A stretch of 64,000 nt of DNA from Eonycteris spelaea (taxonomy: Eukaryota > Chordata > Mammalia > Chiroptera > Pteropodidae): contig PUFA01000062.1 in NCBI GenBank assembly GCA_003508835.1, positions 4,495,001 through 4,559,000 on the forward strand, given 5' to 3'. Below the pieces are notes generated by a model, which saw nothing but the letters and a program-made list of their open reading frames with translations, searched no databases and was not told where the DNA came from. A program made the position numbers and the translations under genes. This document shows positions 23,385-36,822 of the stretch, piece by piece (position 1 is the stretch's first letter; each line of letters starts with the position of its first letter).

Positions 23385-24694
23385 GTGAGTGTCTTGTCTC
23401 CTTCCATGTTCCCCTCCCCATCCCACTCCCCCTTTGTAGCTACATAGCTACAGTATTTAAAAACACACACAGAAAACGTAATTTGAGGTCCTGTTTTATT
23501 GGTTGCGGGAAAGTTACAATGAACGAATTTGAGTTCTTGAGTTTTCTCCTTTCCATCTCTCCTTTTAAATAATTGTGCATTGTGTATATGAAGAGCAATG
23601 TAGTTTACATAAAACATGCGATTTTCAAGCACAGCTGCATATGCATTTCAGGGGGTTGCAAAATACACGTGGCCCCTTCTCTCGGGCCCATGAGCAGCTT
23701 GGCTAATAATAGAATATGAGGAAAATTAGCAATATGACTATTTCCAAGTCCCATATCAAAGCATTCTTCCATCTCTGGAGTTAGGATTCAGACTAGGAAA
23801 TTAAGCTTTTCATTCGGGTATTATTGTTAACATATACTAAGGGTTAGTTTCTGGTGTTGTTTGATTTTAATCCTCAAAGAGACAGGCCTTGGAGAAGAAG
23901 AACGTAGTTCACCTTCTAGAAACTAATTTTTAAACTAACTGGCTATATATGTAGATTTCGAAGGTTTTCCCTTCAGCTCTGATGAACTTGACTATAACTG
24001 TGGCACAGTTTCGCAGAAACACTGAAAAATTAGCTGGCAATGATTTGACATGGGCACAGTTCCCTGGAAAACATCTTTATTGCCAGAGAATGGGATCTGC
24101 TGGTGATGATAAGCTCTGAGGTCATCCATGAGCAGTGCTGGCCACCGTCTCCCAAACTAGTCTATATCCATAGGGAAAACCTAGCCCTCCTCTGGGTTTC
24201 TTAATTTTTTATCCAAGATCGAGAATTGTATGTATTAAGTTATAAATATTTGTTTGTTTATAGATTGTGTTCCTGCTTCCATTTTCTCAAAAATGGGGTT
24301 GGAGGTTTTAATTTCATCAGACTGCCTGCACTCTAAGATAGTAACAAGTCTTTCTTTAAGGTGCCCCTCGTTCGTATCTTGTATCTATTCACAAAGGATA
24401 CGAGGACTCTGTGCTGTGTGTCAGCAACCTACTTACTTTCCACTGAGTGCTGCACACCTGCTGCCTACAGGCAGTTACCAGTTGGTTTGAACTGTTGGTT
24501 TGACTGGTGTCTTCCCAGGTCAAAGACAAGGAATGAGCAGCAGAAGAAAACTTTTTCTGAAAACCTTTCTTAAGTAAGGGGTAGGAGTATGAAGATGGGT
24601 CCTCTACACAGTCCACAATAGTTAGATCGCAGTCATATGTGTATCCTCACATGCAGAAGCTGTGTAGTCTTAGAGTGAAATGCATTAGTATGGA

Positions 24695-24728
24695 TTCATT
24701 CATTCATTCATTCATTCATTCATTCATT
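24695..24728. repeat. (CATT)n simple repeat
   Basis: About eight perfect ATTC/CATT units, followed by a short 'attaagcacctaccatgagctgtgc' piece that resembles a MIR/L2 end. Confidence 0.85.
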
Positions 24729-26579
24729 TGATACATTTATATTAAGCACCTACCATGAGCTGTGCATTCAGTAGGGACTGGAATGGAGTGGCTACATTAT
24801 CTAAAAAGAAATTTATAATACAAATTTTGTGAACCAGGCCCCAAAAAGCTATTTTTATGTCTGAGTTGGGCCCAAGAAGTATTTTTTCAAACCTGGAGCT
24901 ATGGACAGTGGCCTGAAAGTCTATGGCTATATTTTGGGCAATTTCAAAATTCTAGGAGAATATTCTGATTTTGTGTTTTTATTTATAGATAAAATAAAAG
25001 ATTGTCTTGTCAGATATATTTTTTTCAAAATGAGTCTTTTTTTTACTTAGAGTTTTTTAAGTCAGATCACATGGTCTCAAACTGGAGTTGGTCTGAGAAT
25101 GTGAGCATGTCTTCTTTACTCCTTGGGTTTTGCAGTACTTTTCTTTAAAATAAATTCATAACATTATTATCATATCCCACTGACTTTTAATTTCTGCTGC
25201 ATAATAGGTATCCTTATGAGTCCCCCTGTCTTTTCTGATAAAGAACTGGCTGCAGATGTGTGAAAGCAGTAAATGCATGCAACATGTGACCCCTCTTACA
25301 TGCCATCTCTCAGTATTTTTATAATTTACACCTTATTACCCTCAACATTAAAAAAAAAAATCAGAAGTGGTGCCTTAATGCATCTGCACCTTAAGCCTCA
25401 AACTACAAAGGAGCAGCCTCAGTCTTTGTTTCTAGAAATGCCTTTAACCTGCAAGGACCGCTTATCTGTGGTCTGAGTTTTCTCCAGTTGTATTTGAGGG
25501 ACTTGAGAATAAAAATTGTCCCTTCCCTTTTGATGGAATAATTTATTGAAGAGCTACTCCAAGCTATCTATGGCGGTCACTTCCCTTCAAAGACATGACT
25601 AGACCTGTGCTCTCTGCCCTCACAACTTCTATTCCATATTGAAATAAAGTTTTAGGATGGCATACAGAGTTAGGATTCCTAGACAGGAACTATCAGTGCA
25701 TTCTCCGAGTTATTCATGCCCTTGTCCTCTGTCTTGTTAGTGTTGGTCCTAATGCTGCAGATTAATCCCCCTGTCTTAATTTAATCTAGGCCTGAGATTG
25801 CCACACCCTACTCCCCAGTGCAAACATTATAATTAGACATGGGATCTTCCCTCTTGACCTCAGAAGGAGCTGGACTCCGGTCCCTTCTGCCACCGGCTTG
25901 GTAGCCCCTTTTCTAGAGAATCCTCACTCACCACAGTGGTTTGTAGGCTGGATAAAAAATGAACGATCCCCTCACTGTTAAAATATGGGATTGACAGCTC
26001 TCAGCAAGGCTGAGAGTTGGAAAAAAATAAAATCCTAATCTTGACACAGTTCTTCAACGAGGCTAATTAGTGATACAAATTCTTCATACAGTTTCAGATC
26101 CATTATAAAGATATTTTCATGGTCAGAGTACCCTTTTTCAATTTTAAAGTCTGGCTTATATTTTTTTTAAATATTCTGGAGCCCATTTGATAACAGCCTT
26201 CCCAAGGTAGCACTGAATCAAAACAGATTCAAAAGTCAGTGCCAATGATATCTTGGGGACAACCAGCCTAGCCCTCATTTAGTGAACATATTTGCTTGGA
26301 TGCCTTTTTGATTGTTTTGAAAGATAAATTCTTACCCAGTTTTTTCCTCTTAGAAAAAAATTGTCACTACCATTTAATTAAGAAAGATGTATCCATGGAA
26401 TTGTTTTGAACTTTCCTTATTTTTAGGTCCCAAGTTCTGTTTTTTATTACTCTAAGATTCTGGACTCCCTTATGCGTACCAGGAAGAAAAGCCCTTGAGA
26501 GAAGAAAGAATAGTTCTTCCATGGTCAATACTGAAACTATATTTTCCCCAAAACTCACATGCCTGCAATTTTCACTAAA

Positions 26580-26760
26580 CTTTTTTTGTTTTGTTGTTGT
26601 TGAGGCAAAATATACATAAAATTTACCATTTCTAAGTATACGGGCTAGCGGCATTCAGAACATTTGCATTGTGCAATCATCACCGCCATCCATTTCCAGC
26701 ATTTTTCATCTTCTCCAACTGAAACGCTCTACCCGTGAAACACTACGTCACCATTCCCCC
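26580..26760 (-). repeat. L1M LINE 3' fragment, antisense
   Basis: Shows the familiar reverse-complement L1 motif order: 'aatatacataaaatttacca', then 'gtgcaatcatcaccgccatcc' and 'ttttcatcttctccaactga'. Confidence 0.5.
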
Positions 26761-29669
26761 TTCACTAAACTCTTCAAAGCTAGAAGGATGTTTTGTTTCA
26801 GCAGAAATCAATGAGCTCATTTCAGTGAATTACAAGGCCACAATCTACAAAACCAGTGCGGGGAAGAGAACCACCAACCTGCCCTGGGTGCCAAAACTCT
26901 GGAACACCTGCTGTTTGAATTATAGTAAAACTTGCTGAGATTTGGTTTTGTTAAAACTCGGAAACATCTGCTCTGAGTCTAGGTCTTTGCTCAGTTGAGC
27001 TTGAGCTTGTCTTTATTTTTGAAACTCTGACTCAGCAGAGCTCCAGCTAACTCTGCGAAGAGGAATGCAGTAATCTGTGACAAACCACACACACAGCGAG
27101 CTCTCTGTGACTCTCGGTGGCCATGCACATGCCCTGGGGAATTTCAAATGCTGAAGACATACTTAGGTACGAAAACACCGTGCCCTGCCTACAGCCTGCC
27201 TCTTGAATGAAAGTAGTTCAACCCGATGTTAGAGAAACTGTTGTAAAGAGAACACAAACCAGGGGTGGCTAAAATATGTGACGTGGCTGAAACATTCAAA
27301 AGTCAGAAGTCCCAAATACTTAGCCAGAATCTTTTCCATACTTAACCAAAATCTTTCCCATACTGCCATCCAGACCTTTGGCTGATAAAGATTGGTTGGC
27401 CAACATCACACACATACACAATCCCTATCTTTAATATGCATTTCTAGGACATGTAGCTTTTGGCAAGCCAGTAAGTACCATGGCTTGGCATGACTGTGCT
27501 AGCATGTGCTTTTCCAGAGCGGGGGGAAAAATGCCAGAATGGCATTGACTGTTGCATCTTAGCCACAATATCAAAAGACCCATGGGAGGTCTTGGGGAAC
27601 CCTTCTGGAACCCCGCCAGTTTCCTGTTGCCCAAGGGAAACTACCATTTTTTAGGTCAGTGGCCTTGGGAACAGTGACCTTGATACGACATTGGAGTAGT
27701 ACTCCTGAGAGGCTCCAGGGTTAGCATTGAAAGATACACATTGTCTTTATTACTCCATCTACCATCCTACATCTCTGTTCTGAAAAAAATTCTTAAATGA
27801 ATTCCGAGTAATTCCATTTTGGAGCTCTCATGACATGACCTTCACCCCATCCCCCACATTAAATGGAAACACTCCGGCCTGAGGACCGCCACTCAGGAAA
27901 AATACAAGCGACTTTTAATTCCGCTTCCACTTTCCGTTCACATTAGCCCATCCTAATAGGGTCTGCCTTTTGTCTCCTACTACTGTCTTCACATGAAATC
28001 ATTCTTTAGACAATAAAGTTTAATAAAAAGTGATGATAGAGTTAAAATTATATCTATAAGAATTGATAAATGATAAAATTTATTACTTTATGGCTAAATG
28101 ACTTATTACAGTGTGTGTGAGATTTATAATTTAGTTCTTGCTTAAAGACTCATAAAAGATATGTCAATTATGAATGACTAAATTTGTTTTTACATACACT
28201 TCTTGGACTTCTGCCTTCTTTCCACTATGAACAAAGGTGGGCTGGAATATTGCGTTTACATGATCAGCTCCAGAGGGAAGGGAGGCACATAGTAGTAATA
28301 CATAGGAATAGTGGATCTTTGACAGGCACACAAAAATAGTACAGTTTAACACTAAGAAGGAGACCCAGGTCTCCTAACACCAGTTTTGTCCCTTAAGTAT
28401 ACAAGTGAGAATTAGCATCACTGTTGACCATTATCAGCCTGTTTGACATTTATAGGCATAATAATGTCAGGTATCTCACAAGAGAGAAGACGACTTCAAA
28501 GAAAATTTTGTTAATAGGTTTATGCAGCAACTGGCAACTTTTCTAATCTAAGCAAATATGAAATAATAATATTTAACAATTCAGTAGGGAAATAAATTAA
28601 TATCTCCTCCTGAGTGGAATGGAGCACAACCTTTATAATGCCAACCATGGCCATCAGAACATTAAAAGTCATTCCAAGGTCCAGCATTCTTTGACCTTCT
28701 CTTGTGCCAAATATTTTAGGGACCCTTGAAGTATGAGGGATAAGACATGGATAAATACTAGTTCCCTTTGTACTTAATTAAATTTCAGAAGAAGAAGAGG
28801 GGCCACCTAGTTCTCCTTGCTGTACAAAAAGAAGTCAAGTTCATCCAAAGTTATGAAGGAAGTTGGTTTTTCCCATATCTGAGAACCATAGAGATAAGAA
28901 AGAGAATGAAGTGTTTGCCTACATAAACCCTGTTTCTGTCCCACATTCCCGTGTCTCTTCCCTTTTTTTTTTTTTTTTTTACTCATTGATGGAACTGGAT
29001 GTATTCTTTATCCATTTTTATGTAAGCATTCTACAGTATAGTTTTCAGAATCCCTACACTTCTTAGAGGATATTATAGATATATAACATCAACCTATCTG
29101 AGCATAATTCTACCTTCTATCATATGAATGCCCTACTTTAAAAACAGTGATCTTTTTCTTAAAGAGATAATGTTAGTAAAATTTTTGATAGCTCTGAAGA
29201 ACTTTTTTTAATTGCAGAAGACTTATTCATAAATACATGTCAACTGTCATTGCGTTTTTTTATCACTATGACTCATTGGGATAAAATATTCCTATTACCC
29301 TCTTGAGCAAATATGATAGATGACTTTTGTTCCCTTTTTCTGTTTTGCCTTTTGTTTAAATTTTACTTTTCTAACTGCCATATGTCTAGCATCACATTTT
29401 ACAGGGAGCTTACAAAGGTATGTTTTTAAGGGAACCCTTTGTAATGCACCAAACAAAAAGAGTTTATTGTTCCAGAGAGGTCTAACAATATTGTGCTAAG
29501 CACTTGAATTCTAATCTGTTTCTCTTGATTGATAACTGACAAGTCACTTGGCTCTTCCATGTGATATTTCCTAAAATGCATGATACAGTTGAAAATCAGG
29601 CAACTTGGTTACTAATGTCCCTTCCAGATCGATAATCAATAAAAGTTTGTGCAAAACACCTCTCTGAAA

Positions 29670-29860
29670 GTAACATTGACTGAGTTCTTACCATGTGCCA
29701 AAAGGGCCTGTGATTATCCTGTTTAATCCTCGGACACTCCAAAGTACTATTATAATCCCCATTTTATAGATGAGGAAACTGGAAAATAGTGAGAACTAGC
29801 AACCAGCCCAAGGTCACAGAGCTAGTAAATATCAGCCCAGGATTCTAATCCAGTCCATCT
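29670..29860 (-). repeat. MIR SINE
   Basis: Clear antisense MIR: 'tgagttcttaccatgtgcca', 'ataatccccattttatagatgaggaaact' in two blocks, 'ccaaggtcacagagctagtaa', and a degenerate end. It sits about 100 bases before the last ELOVL6 exon. Confidence 0.7.
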
Positions 29861-29961
29861 CACTCGCAACGACTAGTTCAAGATGTCTACTTTTTGTGCA
29901 GAAATGTAAAATGTCACGGTCCAGGGACTCACGTGCAGTCTTTCCCTTCTTTGTCTTTCAG

Positions 29962-30385
29962 GAGATACAATATTCATTATTCTGAGGAAGCAGAAGCTGA
30001 TCTTCTTGCACTGGTACCACCACATCACTGTGCTCCTGTACTCCTGGTACTCCTATAAGGACATGATCGCCGGGGGTGGTTGGTTCATGACTATGAACTA
30101 TGGCGTGCACGCCGTGATGTACTCTTACTATGCCTGCGAGCAGCGGGTTTCCGAGTCTCCCAGAAGTTTGCCATGTTAATCACCTTGTCCCAGATCACTC
30201 AGATGCTCATGGGCTGTGTCGTTAACTACCTGGTCTTCTCCTGGATGCAGCATGACCAGTGTTACTCTCACTTTCAGAACATCTTCTGGTCCTCACTCAT
30301 GTACCTCAGCTACCTTGTGCTCTTCTGCCACTTCTTCTTTGAGGCCTACATCGGCAAAATGCGGAAAACCACGAAGGCTGAATAG
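29962..30385 (+). CDS. ELOVL6: ELOVL6 terminal coding exon, with a 1-base frameshift
   Basis: Last coding exon of the fatty acid elongase. It opens with GA completing the split Gly codon, then [11 protein letters not shown]. The catalytic histidine box HWYHH (HxxHH) is at 30009-30023, followed by [14 protein letters not shown]. At 30132-30136 the expected Ala-Leu junction has one C too few. The reading frame as given runs into TAA at 30177-30179 after 14 aberrant codons. Beyond the missing base the proper frame continues without a stop for 83 codons ([13 protein letters not shown], then [24 protein letters not shown]) to KAE and TAG at 30383-30385. This is the family's normal C-terminus and length (about 140 residues from this exon; about 265 in all). 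The stop would escape nonsense-mediated decay because this is the last exon. The intact downstream frame favours a sequencing or assembly slip or a very recent allele over an old pseudogene. Confidence 0.93.
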
Positions 30386-33300
30386 TGTTGGAACTGAGGA
30401 GGAAGCCATAGCTCAGGGTCATCAAGAAAAATAATAGACAAAAGAAAAATGGCACAAGGAATCACATATGGTGCAGCTAAAACAAAACACATGAGCAAAC
30501 ACAAAACCTAAGGCAGCTTAGGGATAATTAGGTTGACTTAACCCAGTAAGTTTATGATCTTTTTTGGGAAAGGCCTCGCTGAGTGCACCTCTATGTCAAA
30601 GGACTGCTGCTAGAAGACTCCATTCCCTCTTTATCTGTCAACTTTAGGAAAAATGAGAGCAAAAGTGAGCCAGAGGCAGAGAAAAATAGAAGGCCAATGA
30701 AGGCTATTAACACTGTATGAAAAGTATTTACTAAGTGTTGTATTTCTCTAAGGATGACAGTTTACTTAAAAAAAAAAAAACTGTGCAAGCACATGCACAC
30801 AATCCTTTCTAACCTTTTTAGAAACTAAACTGGAGCCTATAGAATAGATAAAAATGAAAAAGACACGGGGTGTATATCTGGAGCATTAATGCTTTTGCAA
30901 AAATTAAAGCCTTTTAAGAAGGTTAGTTCTAATTGTAGTCCTCCTGGAGAAGATGTCTTAATCATCTCTTATGAAAATGGACAAACAATTATATCTCGAC
31001 TAAGAAAGACTGCTGTTTTTCCCTTTATAATACAGCCTCAGGCTATGAGTTTGCCAAAACCAAACGGGGCACAATAGTTTTCCAGGCTTCTTCCTGGGAG
31101 GATGGAAATAATGTAGCTCAGTGTCAAAAGAGGCAGCTCCCTCTGAGAGCATTTCTGATAGTTTGACTCTCAAATTTTGAGATATGAAGCATTATCCTTG
31201 GTTCAGGTGCCCTAAGCTTTTCAATAGAAGAGTACAGAATACAGGATAGAAAAGATAAAACCTCAGCTGAATGGTTTGAAAATGGAATTTGTACTTCATG
31301 TAAAAATGTTGAAAACCCCATACCATTCTTAAGCTGGGAAAGGGAACAGATGGGGGAAAGAAGTGAGCCGAAGATCAATTACAGTATATACCCCTCCCTA
31401 ATTTGACTTCACACATACTCATAACTTTCTACACGAAACCCTGTGGTACAGTCCATATTTTCTATATTTTTGTGAATTTCAAAAAAAAAAAAAAAAAAAT
31501 TCTGCAGGGCTCTTCCTGATATTGGGTGAACACTGTGTTTCTACATCATCTGCATTTGCTCCCTCAGCAATGTAGAGGTGTGTAAAGTGCCCTCTGCTGG
31601 TCAAGTGGAGATACTCCAAACACTATGGGAAGTTAGGCTGAACAGTTGACAACAAAGGGCCCCCATAGACTTATCCTTCAAATTTAAATGTTATAAAATA
31701 CACATCATATTTTTGGCCAAATCAGAAGACATTCTTCCTGCTTCAAGTCAGCTTCAGAAATTTTTTTAAAGAAACTTTCACTCTGGAACTCAGAAAATCA
31801 ATTTATTAAGAGCCATATTCTTTTTAAAAAAAAAGCTAGATAATATATTATTGGTAATATTTCAGTCCTTTACAAGCCAAATAAATGTGTAAACATTCTT
31901 AGTATTTCAAAGAAGCAATTATGTAAAGTTGTTCAATGTGATATAATAGTATTCTAATTGGTTAAGTAGCTTAATGATTAGACAAACTAGTTGAAAAGAT
32001 TAGGGGCTTCTATACTGCATAGATTACATACGTATAACCACACATGTATGCACACAACTGTGAGGTACACAGAACTTCAAAGCCCAACGAATAGAAACAC
32101 ATTTTCTGGCTAGCAGAAAAAGAAACTCGTTTATCTTTCTTGCTTTATTTGAGAGTACAGTAAAAGGGATTTTTCAAATTATTTTTATATTATTTTAGCT
32201 TTAATTGTGCTGTCATTCATGAAACAGCTGCTCTGCTTCTCTGTCAGAAATGACAAGGGCTTTCTCAGCATCTCATTTATGTATGGAATTTAAAAGAATA
32301 AAGTTTTATTCCATTCTGTGTGAATGGTTTGAACAGTGAACAAAGAATCCATGCAAACCAAGTCATGACTGACAGACCACGGGCGGGGGTGGGGGGTGTG
32401 CAGGGAGGGAAGCTGTTACATCTGTGTTAAATTATTGTGAAGTCTATGATGTCTTGACATTGGTTCATAGTTGGGGAACAATTGATGGAGGAATGTATTA
32501 TTATTAAGGCAAAAGCTGACATGAGCTGAAAAGATAGGTCCTGCTATAACAACTAATAGATTCTTAGGATGCAAACAATGTTATTTTGAACTTTGAAAAT
32601 ATGTGATACTGTGCAATAAGCTTTTTTTCTTATAACAGAAAATAAGCAGAATTATTAAAATGAGGAAAAGGTTAAATAACAGCTGACTTGAGTTTAATTG
32701 AAGGACCAGTTGGAGCTCATCTTGTTGATTCGATTTAATTGTTTAATCCATTGATTTATCATCGATCCTTTAATGCAGGTTAGAATAAGGAAGTGAGCAC
32801 AGACCTTAAATAGAGTCTAAGTGGTTCCCAAGTACTTTCATTTTGATGTAGGTTCATACTTGTGTTCACTTGTGAAATAATTTAGAATTTTTGTGTACAG
32901 GTTGAATGTCTGATAGTTTTAAATTAGCTAAATATATCTAAAGGCGTTTCTGATGTTTATCACGGAAGGAGAAAAACATTTAAGAAACAAAATTCTGGTA
33001 TTACAGGTTTAGTACAGTGATTTTAACATCTCAGCTCAGCTGCTTAGTTGTTTCAAGATGGGAGGCCGGACTCCTAGTTCATGGCAAATCTGAAAACTAC
33101 CAGAGAGTTGACTGCCACATAGATAATCCTCTCTCAGTTAACATTCCAGGAAAACTCGGGCAGACACGTTTTCATAGCTGCCCCACTATGCTGCAATCAA
33201 TTATGTTTCCATTGAAGATTTTCCACTGCTTTCCAATAACAATATGGTGAAAAAATCCTACACTGAAAAAAAAAATTCTTTATTTCATATATAAGTGCAT

Positions 33301-35454
33301 GTAATTTGATTCACTAGGTCTGAGCATCACCCCAAGTCTATGAGTTTGCAATGAAAAACATTCTAGTGAGAACTACTCTATTCGTAGAGCAGGAGGTTTT
33401 ATCTGGACCTTCTCGTTTTACGAGTGAGGAAAGAGCAACTGCTATATTATTCGTATTCAGTGCCAGGCCACAGTACCAAATGAATCATGGATTGAGGTGA
33501 TTCCAGGTAATTTATTCCCATCCTTCTAATTGCACTCCACTACAAAAATCAGGGGAGGGACAATACATGGGTATACATTGCTTTAGGGGAAAGAAAAGAT
33601 TGATCACATCTCCATCACTTCACCTCTTGGCTAACAGCTCTGGACTGAGTCAGGAACTCCGTTTGAGTGGGGTTTTGCAGAATGGAAGGACACTGCCAGG
33701 AAAGAGACCCACGGAAGTTTTTAAAAAATCAGATGATGACATAAAACCTGTCACATCAGAGTAAGAAATCACCTGAAGTCTATCACACTGGAGTAGACTA
33801 TTCCAGAAGGCTGGCCTCATTCCCAGACCGCTGAATTACCTGGGAGAGAAACGCTCAGGTTACTATCTTTATTCTGGTAGAACAGCTTCTTTTTAGCGAC
33901 TATGTGTCATGTAACTGAGTCAGCTCCTACATGCTGATTCAACAGAGTTGAGTTGTTAGGAGGGTGGAAGCAATCAAATAGACTTTGCCTCCCAGAGTTC
34001 AGTGCTTTGAGTAGTATGTGCATGGTCCATGTCTGTCTCTTAGACACGTATTTCCCTGAAAAAAGTTTCCAGCCTGAAAAGTACAATTGAGAATTTCATG
34101 ATGATAACCCCAAACTTTCCAGTAGTCCATTCTTTTTGTTTAGATAACATTTTGTTATCAGTTCAGAATGATAATAGAGCTTATGTCTATGCTGTGAGTC
34201 ATCATCTCCTGCAGCTTTTTAAAGTTGTTCTTCTATCCCTTTTATATTTATACACAAAGCCTGATTCTTTGTGCCTCAGACCCATTACCATCAAAAGATT
34301 TTGCTAAGAATACATTAAAGCAACGATACTCTATTTTGTGCCGACAATCAGTAAGAAGTGTTAGGTCCCAGTTTTCCAGTGAACCAACAGCCTCTGTGTG
34401 CTGGTACCCGCTATTTTAGCAAAACAAGTGTTGGTGCAGGTATAGCATTTCCTTGAATACTAGTTGTGACAGACTCCAATTCTAAATCTCCCAGAGCCAC
34501 AAGGCAGAACCTATACGGCTAAAGAGGCCAGTGAAGTTATACCCATGCAGAGCATTGAAGAGTACTCACAAGTCTATTGAATCATCAAGGAGAAAAAATC
34601 CCCAGGCTTCCCTTCATCCTGAATTTATTTTTTTAAAAAAGCATCAACAAGTTCTGGCACTGAAGAGACAGACAATGGGAGCACACCAGGTGTGGGGTCT
34701 GAGCAGGCAAAAATCTTGCGGTCAGATACACTTCACTGGAAATCCAAACCCAAAACTACACTTGGTAAACTCCTGAAGCATCTGGTTAAATTAAAGAAAC
34801 TGGTCCCATCAATCAGAGTTGAGCCAAATTTACAGCCCATTTAAGGAAGGATTGAGGGGTTCTGACTCATGCTGGTTTTTAAACGCTATTGTTTTCCCCA
34901 ACACTTGGTGATTCTTGAGACTTTTTATCCCAGTGGACAGAAATCAAGAACACTCCAGAAGCAGCCCAGTAGCGTTGCCCAGGCACGCTGGTTTCAGACA
35001 GGTCTGCCAATCTGGGCGTGTTCAGGCAGGAGGTTGCTTGTGGCCAACTTGAAAACCACTGGAAGATTCAGCCTCTTGGGGACCCTAGGACCTGTGTTCA
35101 GAAAGAAGCCCATCCATATAAGCCTCACAGAGAAAATTACAGCAATGTTGGAATTGTTATTTTCAAGTGCTTACTTCATGACATTAAAAGAAATATTTTT
35201 TTCTGGTATATTAAATTAAAAATAAAATCATAACTTTTGACTTAAAAATAAACTATGTTTCTAGTTTCTTTTATCTCTTGTTCTTGGCAATTCAAAGGGG
35301 CATCCAGGGCACTGAGGGCTACTCAGAAAGGAGAAGAGCCCCAAAATGATGTCATCCCCAATACTACTGCTCACGATCCCACAGGTGTCCTGCCCTTCGA
35401 TGCTGTATCGTGGGTGCAACACCTTAAAATTTATGTTCTCCAGACGTATTAGCT

Positions 35455-35565
35455 CACTAGAGCAGTCCTCATGGGGCAGACACCCTAAGTTGGATCCCCA
35501 TTTTATAGGTGAGGAAACTGCTCATTTTATCCAATGTCACAGAAGTAGAAGGAATGAGATTTGAA
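35455..35565 (-). repeat. MIR SINE fragment in the 3' UTR
   Basis: Antisense core 'ccccattttataggtgaggaaact' (split by two substitutions), then 'ccaatgtcacagaagtagaa'. Confidence 0.5.
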
Positions 35566-36035
35566 CATAATCTTCATTTCTATTTCATTGTCGCTATTCA
35601 AGTCTTTTGAAATGAATAAAATTCTAATATTGAGCGTTGAACTAGGAAGCACTTTGCCATGTCATTGAACAAAGTGTTTCAGGCCAAAATGTATGTTGGG
35701 GAAGATATTTAGGAAACACAGCTGTTCCTTCCCAGGAAGGGGCAGGAGTTACTCACAGGTTCCTGACGGCTATTAGCAAGGGGCCTCCCGCCATCTTCTC
35801 CCTGCTTGGAAAAGCTGGCCTTCAGCTTCTGGTGTTTTTGTGTGTTCTTTTGGATACTTTTTAGATTCAGTGGTTTATGGCATTCATAGCTTTGAGGCAT
35901 CTCTACACTGTGTACTACCGCAATGTTGTATTTCTATTTCGATAAGTTGTACATTTATGTTTAAAACCAAGAGCCTGTTTGTGGAGGATTTCCACAGCCA
36001 AATTACAATGAACATGCGTCTTCACATCATCTCAG

Positions 36036-36041
36036 AATAAA
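36036..36041 (+). terminator. Candidate ELOVL6 poly(A) signal
   Basis: AATAAA followed 20-40 bases later by a T/GT-rich stretch ('ttcttttgtactttaatgta'), the normal pairing of hexamer and downstream element. It gives a 3' UTR of about 5.7 kb. Confidence 0.45.
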
Positions 36042-36705
36042 TTAAGATGAAGCTTTCTATTCTTTTGTACTTTAATGTATGTTGTTAACTCAGGAAAAAT
36101 GTGGGAGGGGGACCCCATATGGCACACAAAGTATTTTTAATGCCACCCCCCCCAAAAAAAAGGACGGAAGGAAAGAGGGAAGGAAGAGCAGAAACAAACC
36201 TTAGGAGATGTTTGTGTTTGTGTCTCAGGAACCCAACAGAAACAGCTGTGCCATTATGCAGCTTCTGATAGAAACACAATCTCATTTCTGACACAAGCTT
36301 CAGAAATGAACAAAGCAGGCATTAATTTTATATCATTGTCTGGCTAACAAAAATGCTGTACTTGTGTAAGTTCAAAACCAAGAAATATATTACAGCAAAC
36401 TTCCTAGGAGTAAAAATAATTAAAAATGGGATCAGAATACCAATATTTCAGCAACATGATCATTCTTGGTTGGTTGGTTGTTTTTTTCAAAATGAATGAA
36501 ATTAATTGAAGCCATAGTAAGGGTCCTGAGTCAATGGTCAGGACAGTTAGAACAACCGGAAGTCCTCCCCACTTGTGGGTCAGTTAGCTGATTAATCTCC
36601 AGCCCTGGCAGGCCTGGGGCAGGGTCTTGGTTACTGCCAAACACTTCTCCGAGGGCAATGGTGATCACAGGTATCTCCAGAGGTGTCCTCCACCCCACAA
36701 AACTA

Positions 36706-36740
<35 letters not shown>

Positions 36741-36822
36741 GCATGCGTATATATATATACACATATATGTATATATGTGTATATATAAATATGTATGTGT
36801 GTGTGTGTGTATATATATATAT
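36706..36822. repeat. Compound (AC)n-(AT)n-(GT)n microsatellite
   Basis: About 16 AC units, then an alternating AT/AC/GT tract, then (GT)n and (AT)n. It is close to self-complementary overall, so both strands give spurious Tyr/Ile/Cys/Val-rich frames. Confidence 0.9.

Larger units (their letters stand above)
23385..29961 (+). other. ELOVL6: ELOVL6 intron 3
   Basis: A 6.58-kb intron between a GTGAGT donor and a CTTTCAG acceptor that join in phase 1. It contains a (CATT)n repeat, an antisense L1M piece at 26.6 kb and an antisense MIR at 29.7 kb. In the remaining stretches (23600-24650, 24800-26550 and 26770-29650) I see no gene or structured element. A poly(T) run lies at 28963-28980. Confidence 0.9.
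30386..36060 (+). other. ELOVL6: ELOVL6 3' untranslated region (probable extent)
   Basis: After the TAG the sequence continues as ordinary UTR-like DNA with AT-rich elements and no further frame of note. Mammalian ELOVL6 mRNAs have a 3' UTR of several kilobases, so I extend it to a candidate polyadenylation site near 36.06 kb. It contains A-runs at 30768-30780 and 31481-31499 and a MIR at about 35.5 kb. Earlier AATAAA motifs, for example near 32299 and 35221-35250, could give shorter isoforms. The true end is not provable from sequence alone. Confidence 0.55.

Noticed and set aside
34531..35233. Several 65-116 codon frames in the ELOVL6 3' UTR
   Set aside because: Composition is not protein-like, frames overlap each other, and they lie in probable UTR.
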